A stretch of 64,000 nucleotides of DNA from Nonomuraea rubra (GTDB lineage Bacteria > Actinomycetota > Actinomycetes > Streptosporangiales > Streptosporangiaceae), in contig NZ_JACHMI010000001.1 of assembly GCF_014207985.1 (NCBI RefSeq), positions 10,647,001-10,711,000 on the forward strand. Reading direction: 5' to 3'. The notes under the pieces are model-generated. The model saw only the letters and a list, made by a program, of their open reading frames with translations. It ran no database searches and had not been told where the DNA came from. The position numbers and the translations under genes are program-made. Positions 17,649-28,112 of the stretch are shown here, one piece after another (the stretch's first letter is position 1; each line of letters begins with the position of its first letter).

Positions 17649-19364
17649 TCACCGAGAAGGAGGTCGACAAATCGCCATGGACTGCGCGGGCAGCCGCAAC
17701 CCCTCGCCATCGGCCGTCACCGGCTCGTCCGAGGCCAGCAGCACCGTCCCGGGCGACAGCGGCAAGGTCACCGACTCCTGCGAGAAGTTGACCGCCACCG
17801 CCAGCTTCCCGCGCCACACCAGCAGCCACTTCCCCAGCCGATCCAGCTCCACCCGGACCCGGTCCAGCCGCGGGTCCGACAGCTCCGGCAGCGCCTTGCG
17901 CAGCGCGATCAAGTCGCGGTACCAGCACAGCAACGACCAGTGCGCCTCCTCCTTCACCTCACCCCAGTCCAGCTTCGAGCTCAGGAACGACTCCTCGTCC
18001 GAAGGGTTCGGCGCCTCCCACACGTACCCGAACCCGTCGAACTCCCGCTCCCTCCGCACCCCCTCGCTGTCGCGCAGCTCGGGCTCCACATGATCGGAGA
18101 AGAACAGGAACGGCGTACGCGCCCCCCACTCCTCCCCCATGAACAGCATGGGGGTGAACGGCGAGGTCAGGAGCAGTCCCGCGCCCAGCTTGAGCGCCGG
18201 GATCGGCAGGCGGTCACCGGCCGGGCGGTTGCCGATCTGGTCGTGGTTCTGCAGGCAGGCCACCAGCCGGTGCCCCGGCACGCCCGCGAACGAACTGCCG
18301 TGCGCCCGGGCCCGGAAGCTGGAATGCGTCCCGTCGTGCACGACCCCCTGCGTGAGGACCTTGGCCAGGGCGGAGAGCTGGGCGAAGTCCTGGTAGTAGC
18401 CGTGGCTCTCGCCGCTGACGGCGCAGTGCAGGGCATGGTGCACGTCGTCGTCCCACTGGGCGGTCATGCCGAGCCCGCCGGCGTCGAGCGAGCGCACCAT
18501 GCGCGGGTCGTTCAGGTCGGACTCGGCGATCAGCGACAGCGGCCGGCCCACGGAGCAGGCCAGCGCGTCCACCTCCTCCGACAGCTCGGCCAGCAGGTGC
18601 TTGGCGCGCTTGTCGTGCAACGCGTGCACGGCGTCCAGCCGCAGCCCGTCGATGTGGTAGTCGCGCAGCCACTGCAGCGCGTTGCCGATGAAGTAGCGCC
18701 GCACCTCGTCGGACTCCGGCCCGTCCAGATTGACCGCTTCACCCCAGTAGCTGCCGTCGAAGCCGGAGAAGTACGGCCCGAACGGCCGCAGGAAGTTCCC
18801 CGAAGGGCCGAGATGGTTGTAGACCACGTCCAGGATGACCCCGATCCCGGCCCGGTGGCAGGCGTCCACGAACGACTTGAGCCCGTCGGGTCCCCCGTAC
18901 GTCTCGTTCACCGCGTAGAGGTCCACGCCGTCGTAGCCCCAGTTCCGGCCGCCCGGCACCGGTGCGACCGGCATGACCTCCACGAAGTCGACGCAGAGCT
19001 CCACCAGGTGCGGCAGCTTCTCGATGGCCGAGGCGAACGTCCCCTCCGGCGTGAACGTCCCGATGTGCAGCTCGTAGATCACGGCTCCGCGCAGGTCGCG
19101 GCCCTTCCAGTCGTGGTCGGACCAGGTGAAGCGGGCGTGCTCGTACACCGCGCTCTGCCCGAAGATGCCTTCCGGCTGCCGCCGGGTGCGGGGGTCGGGG
19201 TACGGTCCGTCGCCGTCCACCACGAAGGCGTACCGGGTGCCGTGCCCGGCGCCCTCCACCTCCGCAGTCCACCAGCCTCCCTCTCCGGGCGACATCGCCC
19301 GGCGCCCGCCCAGGACGTCCACTTCGACCGCCGTGGCCTTCGGTGCCCAGACCTCAAAGATCAT
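17649..19364 (-). CDS. treZ: Malto-oligosyltrehalose trehalohydrolase
   Basis: Cytoplasmic GH13 enzyme (571 aa) that releases trehalose from maltooligosyltrehalose, the last step of the TreY-TreZ pathway. An N-terminal beta-sandwich (FEVWAPKATAVEVDVL) precedes the barrel. The nucleophile is in DGLRLDAVHAL, the acid/base Glu in LIAESD, and the third carboxylate in LQNHDQIGNR. ATG 19364 follows GGAGAG and overlaps the end of treY by 11 bases. Third gene of glgX-treY-treZ. Family length is 560-600 aa, so it is complete. Confidence 0.96.
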   Translation of the reverse strand: MIFEVWAPKATAVEVDVLGGRRAMSPGEGGWWTAEVEGAGHGTRYAFVVDGDGPYPDPRTRRQPEGIFGQSAVYEHARFTWSDHDWKGRDLRGAVIYELHIGTFTPEGTFASAIEKLPHLVELCVDFVEVMPVAPVPGGRNWGYDGVDLYAVNETYGGPDGLKSFVDACHRAGIGVILDVVYNHLGPSGNFLRPFGPYFSGFDGSYWGEAVNLDGPESDEVRRYFIGNALQWLRDYHIDGLRLDAVHALHDKRAKHLLAELSEEVDALACSVGRPLSLIAESDLNDPRMVRSLDAGGLGMTAQWDDDVHHALHCAVSGESHGYYQDFAQLSALAKVLTQGVVHDGTHSSFRARAHGSSFAGVPGHRLVACLQNHDQIGNRPAGDRLPIPALKLGAGLLLTSPFTPMLFMGEEWGARTPFLFFSDHVEPELRDSEGVRREREFDGFGYVWEAPNPSDEESFLSSKLDWGEVKEEAHWSLLCWYRDLIALRKALPELSDPRLDRVRVELDRLGKWLLVWRGKLAVAVNFSQESVTLPLSPGTVLLASDEPVTADGEGLRLPAQSMAICRPPSR

Positions 19365-21828
19365 GTCTCTCCAGGAGTGAGACCGGATACTGACCGAGCA
19401 GGTGGGCGAGCGGGATGCGCCCGGTGAACAACGCGCCGGTGAGCAGGTCCCGCCAGGTGCCCGCGGGCAACGTCAAGGTCGTGGCGCCCCACCCGCCCTC
19501 GGCGGCCAGCCGCACGGGCAGCCGGGTAGCGACCACGACCGCCCGCGGCCGCACCCCCGCCTCCACCACAGCCCGCACCCGCGCATGCTCCTCGGCAACA
19601 GCCTGGGCTTGGTGCTCGCCCGCGGCCTGGGGTCCGTGCTCGCCTGCGGCCGACAGCCGGTGCTCGCCCGTGGTCTGGGGTCTGTGCTCGCCTGCGGCCA
19701 GCGTCCGATGCTCGCCAACGGCGTGGGGCTGGGGCGGGTCGGCAACTTGCGGTCGGTGCTCACCGGCCGCCTGCGCCCGGTGCCCGTCGGCGGACTGGGC
19801 TGCTTGCTCTGCGTCGGCATACGCGCCGGTCTCGCCGTCGGCCCGTACTTGCTGCGGCGTGGGGGCGGTGGCTCGGGCGAAGGCGATCACGTGGTCCGCG
19901 CGGGCGCCCTCCGCGTGCAGCGGCAGGTACGCGGCCGCGCCCCCCAGCCGGCGGCGCAGGCGCAGGGCCTGGGTGGTGACCAGGAGTTTGGCGGAGTCCC
20001 ACGAGGTCTCGGGCTTGCACGGGTACGTCACCGGCCGCCGGTTGTCCGGGTCGACGAGGGAGAAGTCCGTCGTCTCGTTACCTTGGTACACGTCCGGCAC
20101 CCCGGGCATCATGAGCTGCACCAGTTTGGCCCCGAGAGAGTTGGACATGGCGTACGGGTCGACCCGCTCGGTGAAGCCGCCGATCGGGAGGCGGACGGCG
20201 GCTTCGGCGAAGGCGCGCAGGCGGCGTTCGTAGCCGGGGTCCGGGTTCACCCAGGAGATGGCGGTCTTGGCCTCGCGGGCGGCCTTGAGCAGGTAGTCGG
20301 TGAAGCGTTCGGCGGAGATGGGCCAGGCGGCCATGAGGTTCTGCCAGGCCAGGTAGTCGAGGTGCGGGTCGAAGCTGACCTGCGCCGACCACTCCGCCAC
20401 GGCCGCCGCCCACTCTCCCGGCATCTCCGAGAGCACCGACAGCCGGGCCCGCACGTCCTCGGAGCGCTTGGTGTCGTGGGTGGACAGCGTGGTCATCGTG
20501 TAGGGGAGCATGTCCGCGCAGAACTCGTGAAACTCCTCCACCGACACGCCGAACACGTCCGGCTCGCCGCCCACCTCGTTCAGGCAGGCCAGCGGGAACC
20601 ACCGGTACAGCGCCGTGTCCTCCACCCCCTTGGCCATGACGGGCCCGCACGACTGCTGGAAGCGGACGATCGCCTCGGCGGAGCCGTACAGGACCTCCTG
20701 GACGAGCGGGCGGACGGCGGGTGAGCAGGAGGCGGCGGCCAGCTCGACGGTGTCGATCGCCGAGGGCGGCGGGGGCTCGTCCGGCACCACGTACGCGCGG
20801 TAGACCGGCATGGCGGCGAGCAGCTCGCGCACGGCGGCGGGGTCGCAGGAGGTGGCCTTGGCCAGGCGGTCCACCTCGGCGCCGAAGAACAGGTCGAGCA
20901 CCTCCTGCTTGGCCTGCGCCATCACCGGGCGGTACTCGGCGGGCTGCCCGGTCAGCTCGGTGAACAGCCGGATGAGCGGCTGCTTGCCGGCGGGATCGAC
21001 GAAGAGGCCGTTGACACGGTTGAGCACCTCGTAGCCGGTGGTGCCGTCGCAGGCCCAGTCGGCGGGCAGCCGTTCGGGGCCGATGAGGATCTTCTCGACG
21101 ACGGTCCAGGCGCTGCCGGCGCGGGCGCGCAGGCGTTCGAGGTAGCCGCGCGGGTCGGCCAGGCCGTCGGGGTGGTCGACGCGCAGCCCGTCCACGAGCC
21201 CTTCGTCGAGCAGCCAGAAGATCACCTCGTGCGTGGCGAACAGCACGGACGGGTCCTCGACGCGCAGCCCGATCAGCGTCGACACGTCGAAGAAGCGCCG
21301 GTAGCCGGGCCCTTCGCGCCAGTCGACGAGCCGGTAGTGGCCGGGGTGCGGGAAGGCGTGCTCGTGGTACCGCAGCACGTCGCCGTCCACGACCGGCGGG
21401 GTGTCGTCGCCCAGCACGGGCAGCGCGACCTTGCCGTCCACCCAGTCGATGTCGAACCAGCACGCGTACGGCGAGGCGGGCCCGTCCTTCAGCACGGACC
21501 AGAACTGGGCGTTCACCGTGTTCATGTGGTTCGGCACGATGTCGACCACGATGCCGAGGTCCTGGGCGGCGAGTTGCTGCGCCATCTCCCTGAACCCGGT
21601 GGCGCCGCCGAACTCCTCCCTGATCCTGGAGTGGTCGGTGACGTCGTACCCGTGCTGCGACTCGGGTGTGGCCTGGAGGATCGGCGAGAGGTAGACGTGG
21701 CTCACGCCGAGGTCGCGCAGGTAGCCGGCGATCTCGGCCACCTGGGCGAAGCCGAAGTCGGGGGTGAGCTGCACCCGGTAGGTGGAGGAAGGTCTGGACA
21801 GGCCCACCGGGTTCGGCGGGCTAGACAC
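19354..21828 (-). CDS. treY: Malto-oligosyltrehalose synthase with octapeptide-repeat insert
   Basis: GH13 isomerase (824 aa) that turns the reducing-end glucose linkage of maltooligosaccharides into trehalose. Catalytic regions are DGLRVDHPDGLADP (nucleophile), VVEKILIGPERLP (Glu) and STHDTKRSEDVRARL. GTG 21828 overlaps the end of glgX by eight bases. Unusually, between the core and the C-terminal beta domain there is an insert of about 70 residues made of eight or nine GEHRPQxA-like octads (24-bp period). Typical TreY proteins are 50-100 residues shorter. The rest of the protein looks intact, so the enzyme should be active. Confidence 0.95.
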   Translation of the reverse strand: MSSPPNPVGLSRPSSTYRVQLTPDFGFAQVAEIAGYLRDLGVSHVYLSPILQATPESQHGYDVTDHSRIREEFGGATGFREMAQQLAAQDLGIVVDIVPNHMNTVNAQFWSVLKDGPASPYACWFDIDWVDGKVALPVLGDDTPPVVDGDVLRYHEHAFPHPGHYRLVDWREGPGYRRFFDVSTLIGLRVEDPSVLFATHEVIFWLLDEGLVDGLRVDHPDGLADPRGYLERLRARAGSAWTVVEKILIGPERLPADWACDGTTGYEVLNRVNGLFVDPAGKQPLIRLFTELTGQPAEYRPVMAQAKQEVLDLFFGAEVDRLAKATSCDPAAVRELLAAMPVYRAYVVPDEPPPPSAIDTVELAAASCSPAVRPLVQEVLYGSAEAIVRFQQSCGPVMAKGVEDTALYRWFPLACLNEVGGEPDVFGVSVEEFHEFCADMLPYTMTTLSTHDTKRSEDVRARLSVLSEMPGEWAAAVAEWSAQVSFDPHLDYLAWQNLMAAWPISAERFTDYLLKAAREAKTAISWVNPDPGYERRLRAFAEAAVRLPIGGFTERVDPYAMSNSLGAKLVQLMMPGVPDVYQGNETTDFSLVDPDNRRPVTYPCKPETSWDSAKLLVTTQALRLRRRLGGAAAYLPLHAEGARADHVIAFARATAPTPQQVRADGETGAYADAEQAAQSADGHRAQAAGEHRPQVADPPQPHAVGEHRTLAAGEHRPQTTGEHRLSAAGEHGPQAAGEHQAQAVAEEHARVRAVVEAGVRPRAVVVATRLPVRLAAEGGWGATTLTLPAGTWRDLLTGALFTGRIPLAHLLGQYPVSLLERHDL
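19597..19790 (-). repeat. 24-bp tandem repeat inside treY
   Basis: Eight units with an exact 24-base period. The + strand core (A/G)TGCTCGCC recurs at 19612, 19636, 19660, 19684 and 19708, is degenerate at 19732, and then returns at 19756 and 19780. It encodes octads such as A-G-E-H-R-P-Q-T. The reading frame stays open throughout, so unit gain or loss would change length without frameshift. Confidence 0.9.
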
Positions 21829-23914
21829 GGCGGAGCACCCGCACGCTGCGGCCCGGCACCGCGATCGCGTCGCCCGCCTTCACCATCCGGGCGTCCAGCC
21901 TGATCGGCATGGCCGTGTCGATCTCCGTATGCCACATCTCGCCATAGTCCTTGGGGATCGTGAACTTGATCGTGTCGTAGTGGGCGTTGAACAGCAGCAG
22001 GAAGGAGTCGTCCCTGATGGTCCGGCCGCGCCGGTCGGGCTCGGTGATGGCGTCCCCGTTCAGGAAGACGGCCAGGGACTTGGCGTATCCGACCGTCCAG
22101 TCGCTGTCGGCCATCTCCTCCCCCGACGGCGTGAGCCACGCGATGTCGCGCAGCCCGCGTACCGGTTTGCCGTAGAAGAACCGGCGGCGCCGGAACACCG
22201 GATGTTTCTTGCGCAGCTCGGCCAGGCTCTGGGTGAACTCGAGCAGCAGCCAGTTCTCCCTGACGTCGGACCAGTCGACCCAGGTCAGCTCGTTGTCCTG
22301 GCAGTAGCCGTTGTTGTTGCCGCGCTGGGTGCGGCCCAGCTCGTCGCCGTGCGAGAGCATCGGCACGCCCTGCGACAGGAACAGCGTGGTGAGGAAGTTG
22401 CGTTTCTGCTGCTCGCGCAGCGACTCGACGGCGATGCCGGCGGGGCCTTCCTCGCCGCAGTTCCACGACCGGTTGTCGTCGGTGCCGTCGCGGTTGCCCT
22501 CCTTGTTCGCCTCGTTGTGCTTGTTGTTGTACGAGACGAGGTCCTGCAGGGTGAAGCCGTCGTGGCAGGTCACGAAGTTGATGGAGGCGGCGGGGCGGCG
22601 GCTGTCGTCCTTGTACAGGTCGCTCGACCCGGTGAACCGGGAGCCGAACTCCGGCAGCGTGGCCGCCTGCCCGCGCCACAGGTCGCGGATCGTGTCGCGG
22701 TAGCGCCCGTTCCACTCCGTCCACCGGGACGGGAAGTTGCCCACCTGGTATCCGCCCGGCCCCACGTCCCACGGCTCGGCGATGAGCTTGACCTGCGACA
22801 ACACCGGGTCCTGCTGCACCAGGTCGAAGAAGGCGCTCAGCCGGTCCACCTCGTGCAGCTCCCGCGCCAGCGTCGAGGCCAGGTCGAACCTGAACCCGTC
22901 GACGTGCATCTCGATGACCCAGTAGCGGAGCGAGTCCATGATCATCTGGAGGACGTGCGGCGAGCGCATGAGCAGGCTGTTGCCGGTGCCCGTGGTGTCC
23001 ACGTAGTACCGCTTGTCGTTCTCGACCAGCCGATAGTAGTTGAGGTTGTCGATCCCCCGGAACCCCAGCGTGGGCCCCAGGTGGTTGCCCTCGGCGGTGT
23101 GGTTGTAGACGACGTCGAGGATGACCTCGATGCCCGCCTCGTGCAGCGAGCGCACCATCGCCTTGAACTCCAGCACCTGCCCGCCCCGCTGCCCCTGGCT
23201 GGAGTAGCGGTTGTGCGGCGCGAAGAACCCGATCGAGTTGTAGCCCCAGTAGTTCGACAGCCCGCGCTGCTCCAGGATGTGGTCGGTGACGAACTGGTGG
23301 ACCGGCATCAGCTCCAGCGCCGTCACGCCGAGCTTGGTGAGGTGGTCGAGGATCTCGGGGTGTCCGAGTGCGGCGTACGTGCCGCGCAGGTGCTTGGGGA
23401 TCTTGGGGTGGCTGATCGTGAGCCCCCGCACGTGCGCCTCGTAGATCACCGTGTCGTGGTACGGCGTCGCGGGCGGCCGGTCGTGCCCCCAGCCGAAGAA
23501 CGGGTTGATCACCACGGAACGCGGCACGTACGGGGCCGAGTCGCGGTCGTTCTTGATGTCCGGCGAGCCGAACCGGTAGCCGTAGACCGCCTCGTTCCAG
23601 TTCACGCCGCCCTCGATGGCCATGGCGTACGGGTCGAGCAGCAGCTTGTTGGGGTTGCACCGCATGCCGCGCGCCGGGTCGTACGGCCCGTGGACGCGGT
23701 AGCCGTACCGCTGCCCAGGCCCGATGCCCGGCAGGTAACCGTGCCAGATGAACCCGTCGACCTCGCTCAGCTGCACCCGCGACTCGACGTGGTCCTCGTC
23801 GAACAGGCACAGCTCGACCTTGTCGGCCACCTCGGTGTAGAGCGAGAAGTTGGTGCCGGCGCCGTCGTAGGTCGCTCCGAGCGGATAGGGGTCTCCCGGC
23901 CAGATCTCGATCAT
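21821..23914 (-). CDS. glgX: Glycogen debranching enzyme
   Basis: GH13 isoamylase-type enzyme (697 aa) that removes alpha-1,6 branches from limit dextrins and so supplies linear maltooligosaccharides to TreY. An N-terminal CBM48-like domain begins PGDPYPLGATYDGAGTNF. The nucleophile is in DGFRFDLAST, the acid/base Glu in LIAEPWDVGPGGYQVG, and the third acid in FVTCHDGFTLQDLVSY. ATG 23914 is chosen because AGGGAG precedes it; an in-frame start at 23968 lacks one. First gene of the glgX-treY-treZ operon, with overlaps of eight and eleven bases. Confidence 0.95.
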   Translation of the reverse strand: MIEIWPGDPYPLGATYDGAGTNFSLYTEVADKVELCLFDEDHVESRVQLSEVDGFIWHGYLPGIGPGQRYGYRVHGPYDPARGMRCNPNKLLLDPYAMAIEGGVNWNEAVYGYRFGSPDIKNDRDSAPYVPRSVVINPFFGWGHDRPPATPYHDTVIYEAHVRGLTISHPKIPKHLRGTYAALGHPEILDHLTKLGVTALELMPVHQFVTDHILEQRGLSNYWGYNSIGFFAPHNRYSSQGQRGGQVLEFKAMVRSLHEAGIEVILDVVYNHTAEGNHLGPTLGFRGIDNLNYYRLVENDKRYYVDTTGTGNSLLMRSPHVLQMIMDSLRYWVIEMHVDGFRFDLASTLARELHEVDRLSAFFDLVQQDPVLSQVKLIAEPWDVGPGGYQVGNFPSRWTEWNGRYRDTIRDLWRGQAATLPEFGSRFTGSSDLYKDDSRRPAASINFVTCHDGFTLQDLVSYNNKHNEANKEGNRDGTDDNRSWNCGEEGPAGIAVESLREQQKRNFLTTLFLSQGVPMLSHGDELGRTQRGNNNGYCQDNELTWVDWSDVRENWLLLEFTQSLAELRKKHPVFRRRRFFYGKPVRGLRDIAWLTPSGEEMADSDWTVGYAKSLAVFLNGDAITEPDRRGRTIRDDSFLLLFNAHYDTIKFTIPKDYGEMWHTEIDTAMPIRLDARMVKAGDAIAVPGRSVRVLRRV

Positions 23915-24163
23915 CGAGGCTCCCTTGCGGTCTCTCCCCATGTTCCGTTCCCCCGCTCTACCGGACAACCCCGGGCCCCACTAGATCACTCTGTTCCTTC
24001 CCACGCTCGCGGCGTCATTACTCCGGCTGGCTCCGTACGAGGTCAAAAGGGGTGGACCGCCCCGACGGCGCGGTATCGGAGGCGGCCCACGCACCCAGCA
24101 TCCCCCGGGCGTCAAGCGGGCGGGCCGGTTTCAGCGCGCCTTCTGCGGCAATGTGCCGTCCCC

Positions 24164-24586
24164 ATGGGCGGTTTCAAGCAGTTCTTACTCCGTGGCAACA
24201 TCGTCGAGCTCGCCGTCGCCGTGATCGTCGGCGCCACGTTCAGCGGCCTCGTCCAGGCCCTGGTACGCGATCTGGTCACCCCGCTGATCGGCGCGGTCAC
24301 CGGCGGCCGGCAGCCGAACTTCGCCGAGTACTCGTTCACCGTCAACGGCAGCCAGTTCAAGTACGGCGACTTCCTCAACCACCTGATCACCTTCCTGATC
24401 ATCTCGGCCATCGTCTACTGGCTGGTCGTGGCCCCGATGACCCGGCTGATCAGCCTGCTTGACCGGAACAAGTCGGCCGCGACCAAGCAGTGCCCCGAGT
24501 GCCTGTCCGACATCCCGGCCGAGGCCCGCCGATGCGCGCACTGCACGGTGGAGCTGGTGCCGGATTCGGAAAAACCCAGGCCATGA
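24164..24586 (+). CDS. mscL: Large-conductance mechanosensitive channel with C-terminal zinc ribbon
   Basis: Pentameric pressure-release channel (140 aa). The N-terminal helix and first membrane segment are typical (FLLRGNIVELAVAVIVG, then DLVTPLIG), followed by a loop and the second segment (LITFLIISAIVYWLVV). After the usual helical tail comes CPECLSDIPAEARRCAHC, a four-cysteine zinc-ribbon motif. Codon 8 is TTA, rare in actinomycetes and, in Streptomyces, read by the developmentally regulated bldA tRNA. The 249 bases between glgX and this gene hold the divergent promoters; no further gene was seen there. Confidence 0.95.
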   Translation: MGGFKQFLLRGNIVELAVAVIVGATFSGLVQALVRDLVTPLIGAVTGGRQPNFAEYSFTVNGSQFKYGDFLNHLITFLIISAIVYWLVVAPMTRLISLLDRNKSAATKQCPECLSDIPAEARRCAHCTVELVPDSEKPRP

Positions 24587-24622
24587 CGCGCGATGGCGGC
24601 ACCGGTCCGTCAAGATGGACCG

Positions 24623-26834
<2,212 letters not shown>

Positions 26835-26925
26835 GCGTGTCCAATCCGTGAACGATCAATGGACACGACCTTACGGACTGAAGGCGTGACATGCCTCGAC
26901 CAATCGGCCGAAAAGCACCTTTGAC

Positions 26926-27228
26926 TTAAGTGAGGAACCGCCGGGCCAGCGCCGCCTGCCGGGTCTCCAGCTCGCCGCGGGTGATCAGCCCGCGATCGAA
27001 CGCCTCGGTGGTGGCGTCGCGCTCGGCGACGTAGTAGGCGGCCATGATCTCGCTGCGCAGCGGCGTGAACCCGCGCTCCACGCAGTCGGAGAAGATGGTC
27101 ACCTTGCGCTCCACGGCGTCCGAGGCCACCGTGCACGCCAGATCCCGCTCCCTGAGCTGCTCGACCGCTTCGCGGAGGGTGACGGGACCGAGGGACCCGT
27201 TGAACCGGGTTTCAAGGGTGATCTTCAC
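26926..27228 (-). CDS. Small protein of unknown function
   Basis: A 100-aa protein. GTG 27228 is chosen because GGAGG lies about ten bases upstream and the mature-looking sequence starts there (VKITLETRFNGSLGPVTLREA); longer upstream starts would run into the divergent promoter. Helical regions dominate, with two cysteines (DLACTV and SDCVERG), and the C-terminus TRGELETRQAALARRFL is a charged helix. No family recognised. It is divergent from the stress-protein gene 79 bases away. Confidence 0.65.
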   Translation of the reverse strand: MKITLETRFNGSLGPVTLREAVEQLRERDLACTVASDAVERKVTIFSDCVERGFTPLRSEIMAAYYVAERDATTEAFDRGLITRGELETRQAALARRFLT

Positions 27229-27307
27229 TTTCTTTGCGCCTCCGTAGGTTTGCAACGTTCGGAGGAAGGCCGCGTATTCCCAGTTCAGAGCGGGTAAGAG
27301 GGCAATC

Positions 27308-28102
27308 GTGATCGGAGCGCACGTGATCGTCGGATACTCGAACGACGCGGGCGGGAGGGACGCTCTCGCCCTCGGTTCCGCGATCACCCGTGTCACCGGC
27401 GGCGAGCTCACGATCGCCACGATCTACCCGCCCGGCAGCCCGGGGCTCGCGGTCGAGGCGCAGGCGAACCTGGCGCACGCGGCCGAGGAGCTGGGGCCGA
27501 TCCCCGCCGAGTACATCACCTACGAGAGCAGGGGCACCGGGCGCGGCCTGTCGGTGCTGGCGAGCAGGATCAGGGCCGACCTGATCGTGGTCGGCTCGGC
27601 GTCCGGCGGGCAGCACGGCCGCATCGCGATCGGCACCACCGCCGACCACCTGCTGCACCTGTCGTCCGAGGCGGTCATGGTGGCACCCGCCCAGTACGTG
27701 CCGCCCACCGAGCCCGGCCGCCTCACGCTGGCGTACGTGCACCGGCCCCAGTGCGACGCGGCCGTCGGCCAGGTGGCGCAGGCGGCGCTGCGGCTGGGCG
27801 TGCCGCTCCGGCTGATCACCCTCGACCTGCGCACCGAGGACCAGGGCAAGCTCAGGGACGACCTGGCGCTGGCCGTCCGGCTGGCCTGGGAGCAGACCGG
27901 GATCGAGGCGGAGTCGGAGGTGGCCGAGGGCCACGACGTGACGGCCGCGCTGGCGGACGTGGAGTGGCTGCCCGGCGAGCTGCTGGTGTGCGCGGCGAGC
28001 GAGGACGCCCAGCCGCACCGGGTGTTCCTCGGCGAGCTGGCCATGAAGGTGCTGCGTGCCTCCGCCTGCCCTGTCACCGTGCTGCCGAAGGGCTTCTCCT
28101 AG
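27308..28102 (+). CDS. Tandem universal stress protein
   Basis: A 264-aa protein made of two UspA folds. The first carries the ATP-binding pattern VVGSASGGQHGRIAIGTTADHLL, while the second (from about residue 135) ends LGELAMKVLRASACPVTVLPKG and has a degenerate nucleotide motif. Such proteins bind ATP and help survival in dormancy or stress. GTG 27308 is the start. It ends ten bases before the sensor-kinase gene, so the two may be cotranscribed. Confidence 0.9.
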   Translation: MIGAHVIVGYSNDAGGRDALALGSAITRVTGGELTIATIYPPGSPGLAVEAQANLAHAAEELGPIPAEYITYESRGTGRGLSVLASRIRADLIVVGSASGGQHGRIAIGTTADHLLHLSSEAVMVAPAQYVPPTEPGRLTLAYVHRPQCDAAVGQVAQAALRLGVPLRLITLDLRTEDQGKLRDDLALAVRLAWEQTGIEAESEVAEGHDVTAALADVEWLPGELLVCAASEDAQPHRVFLGELAMKVLRASACPVTVLPKGFS

Positions 28103-28112
28103 GCTTGCGGGT

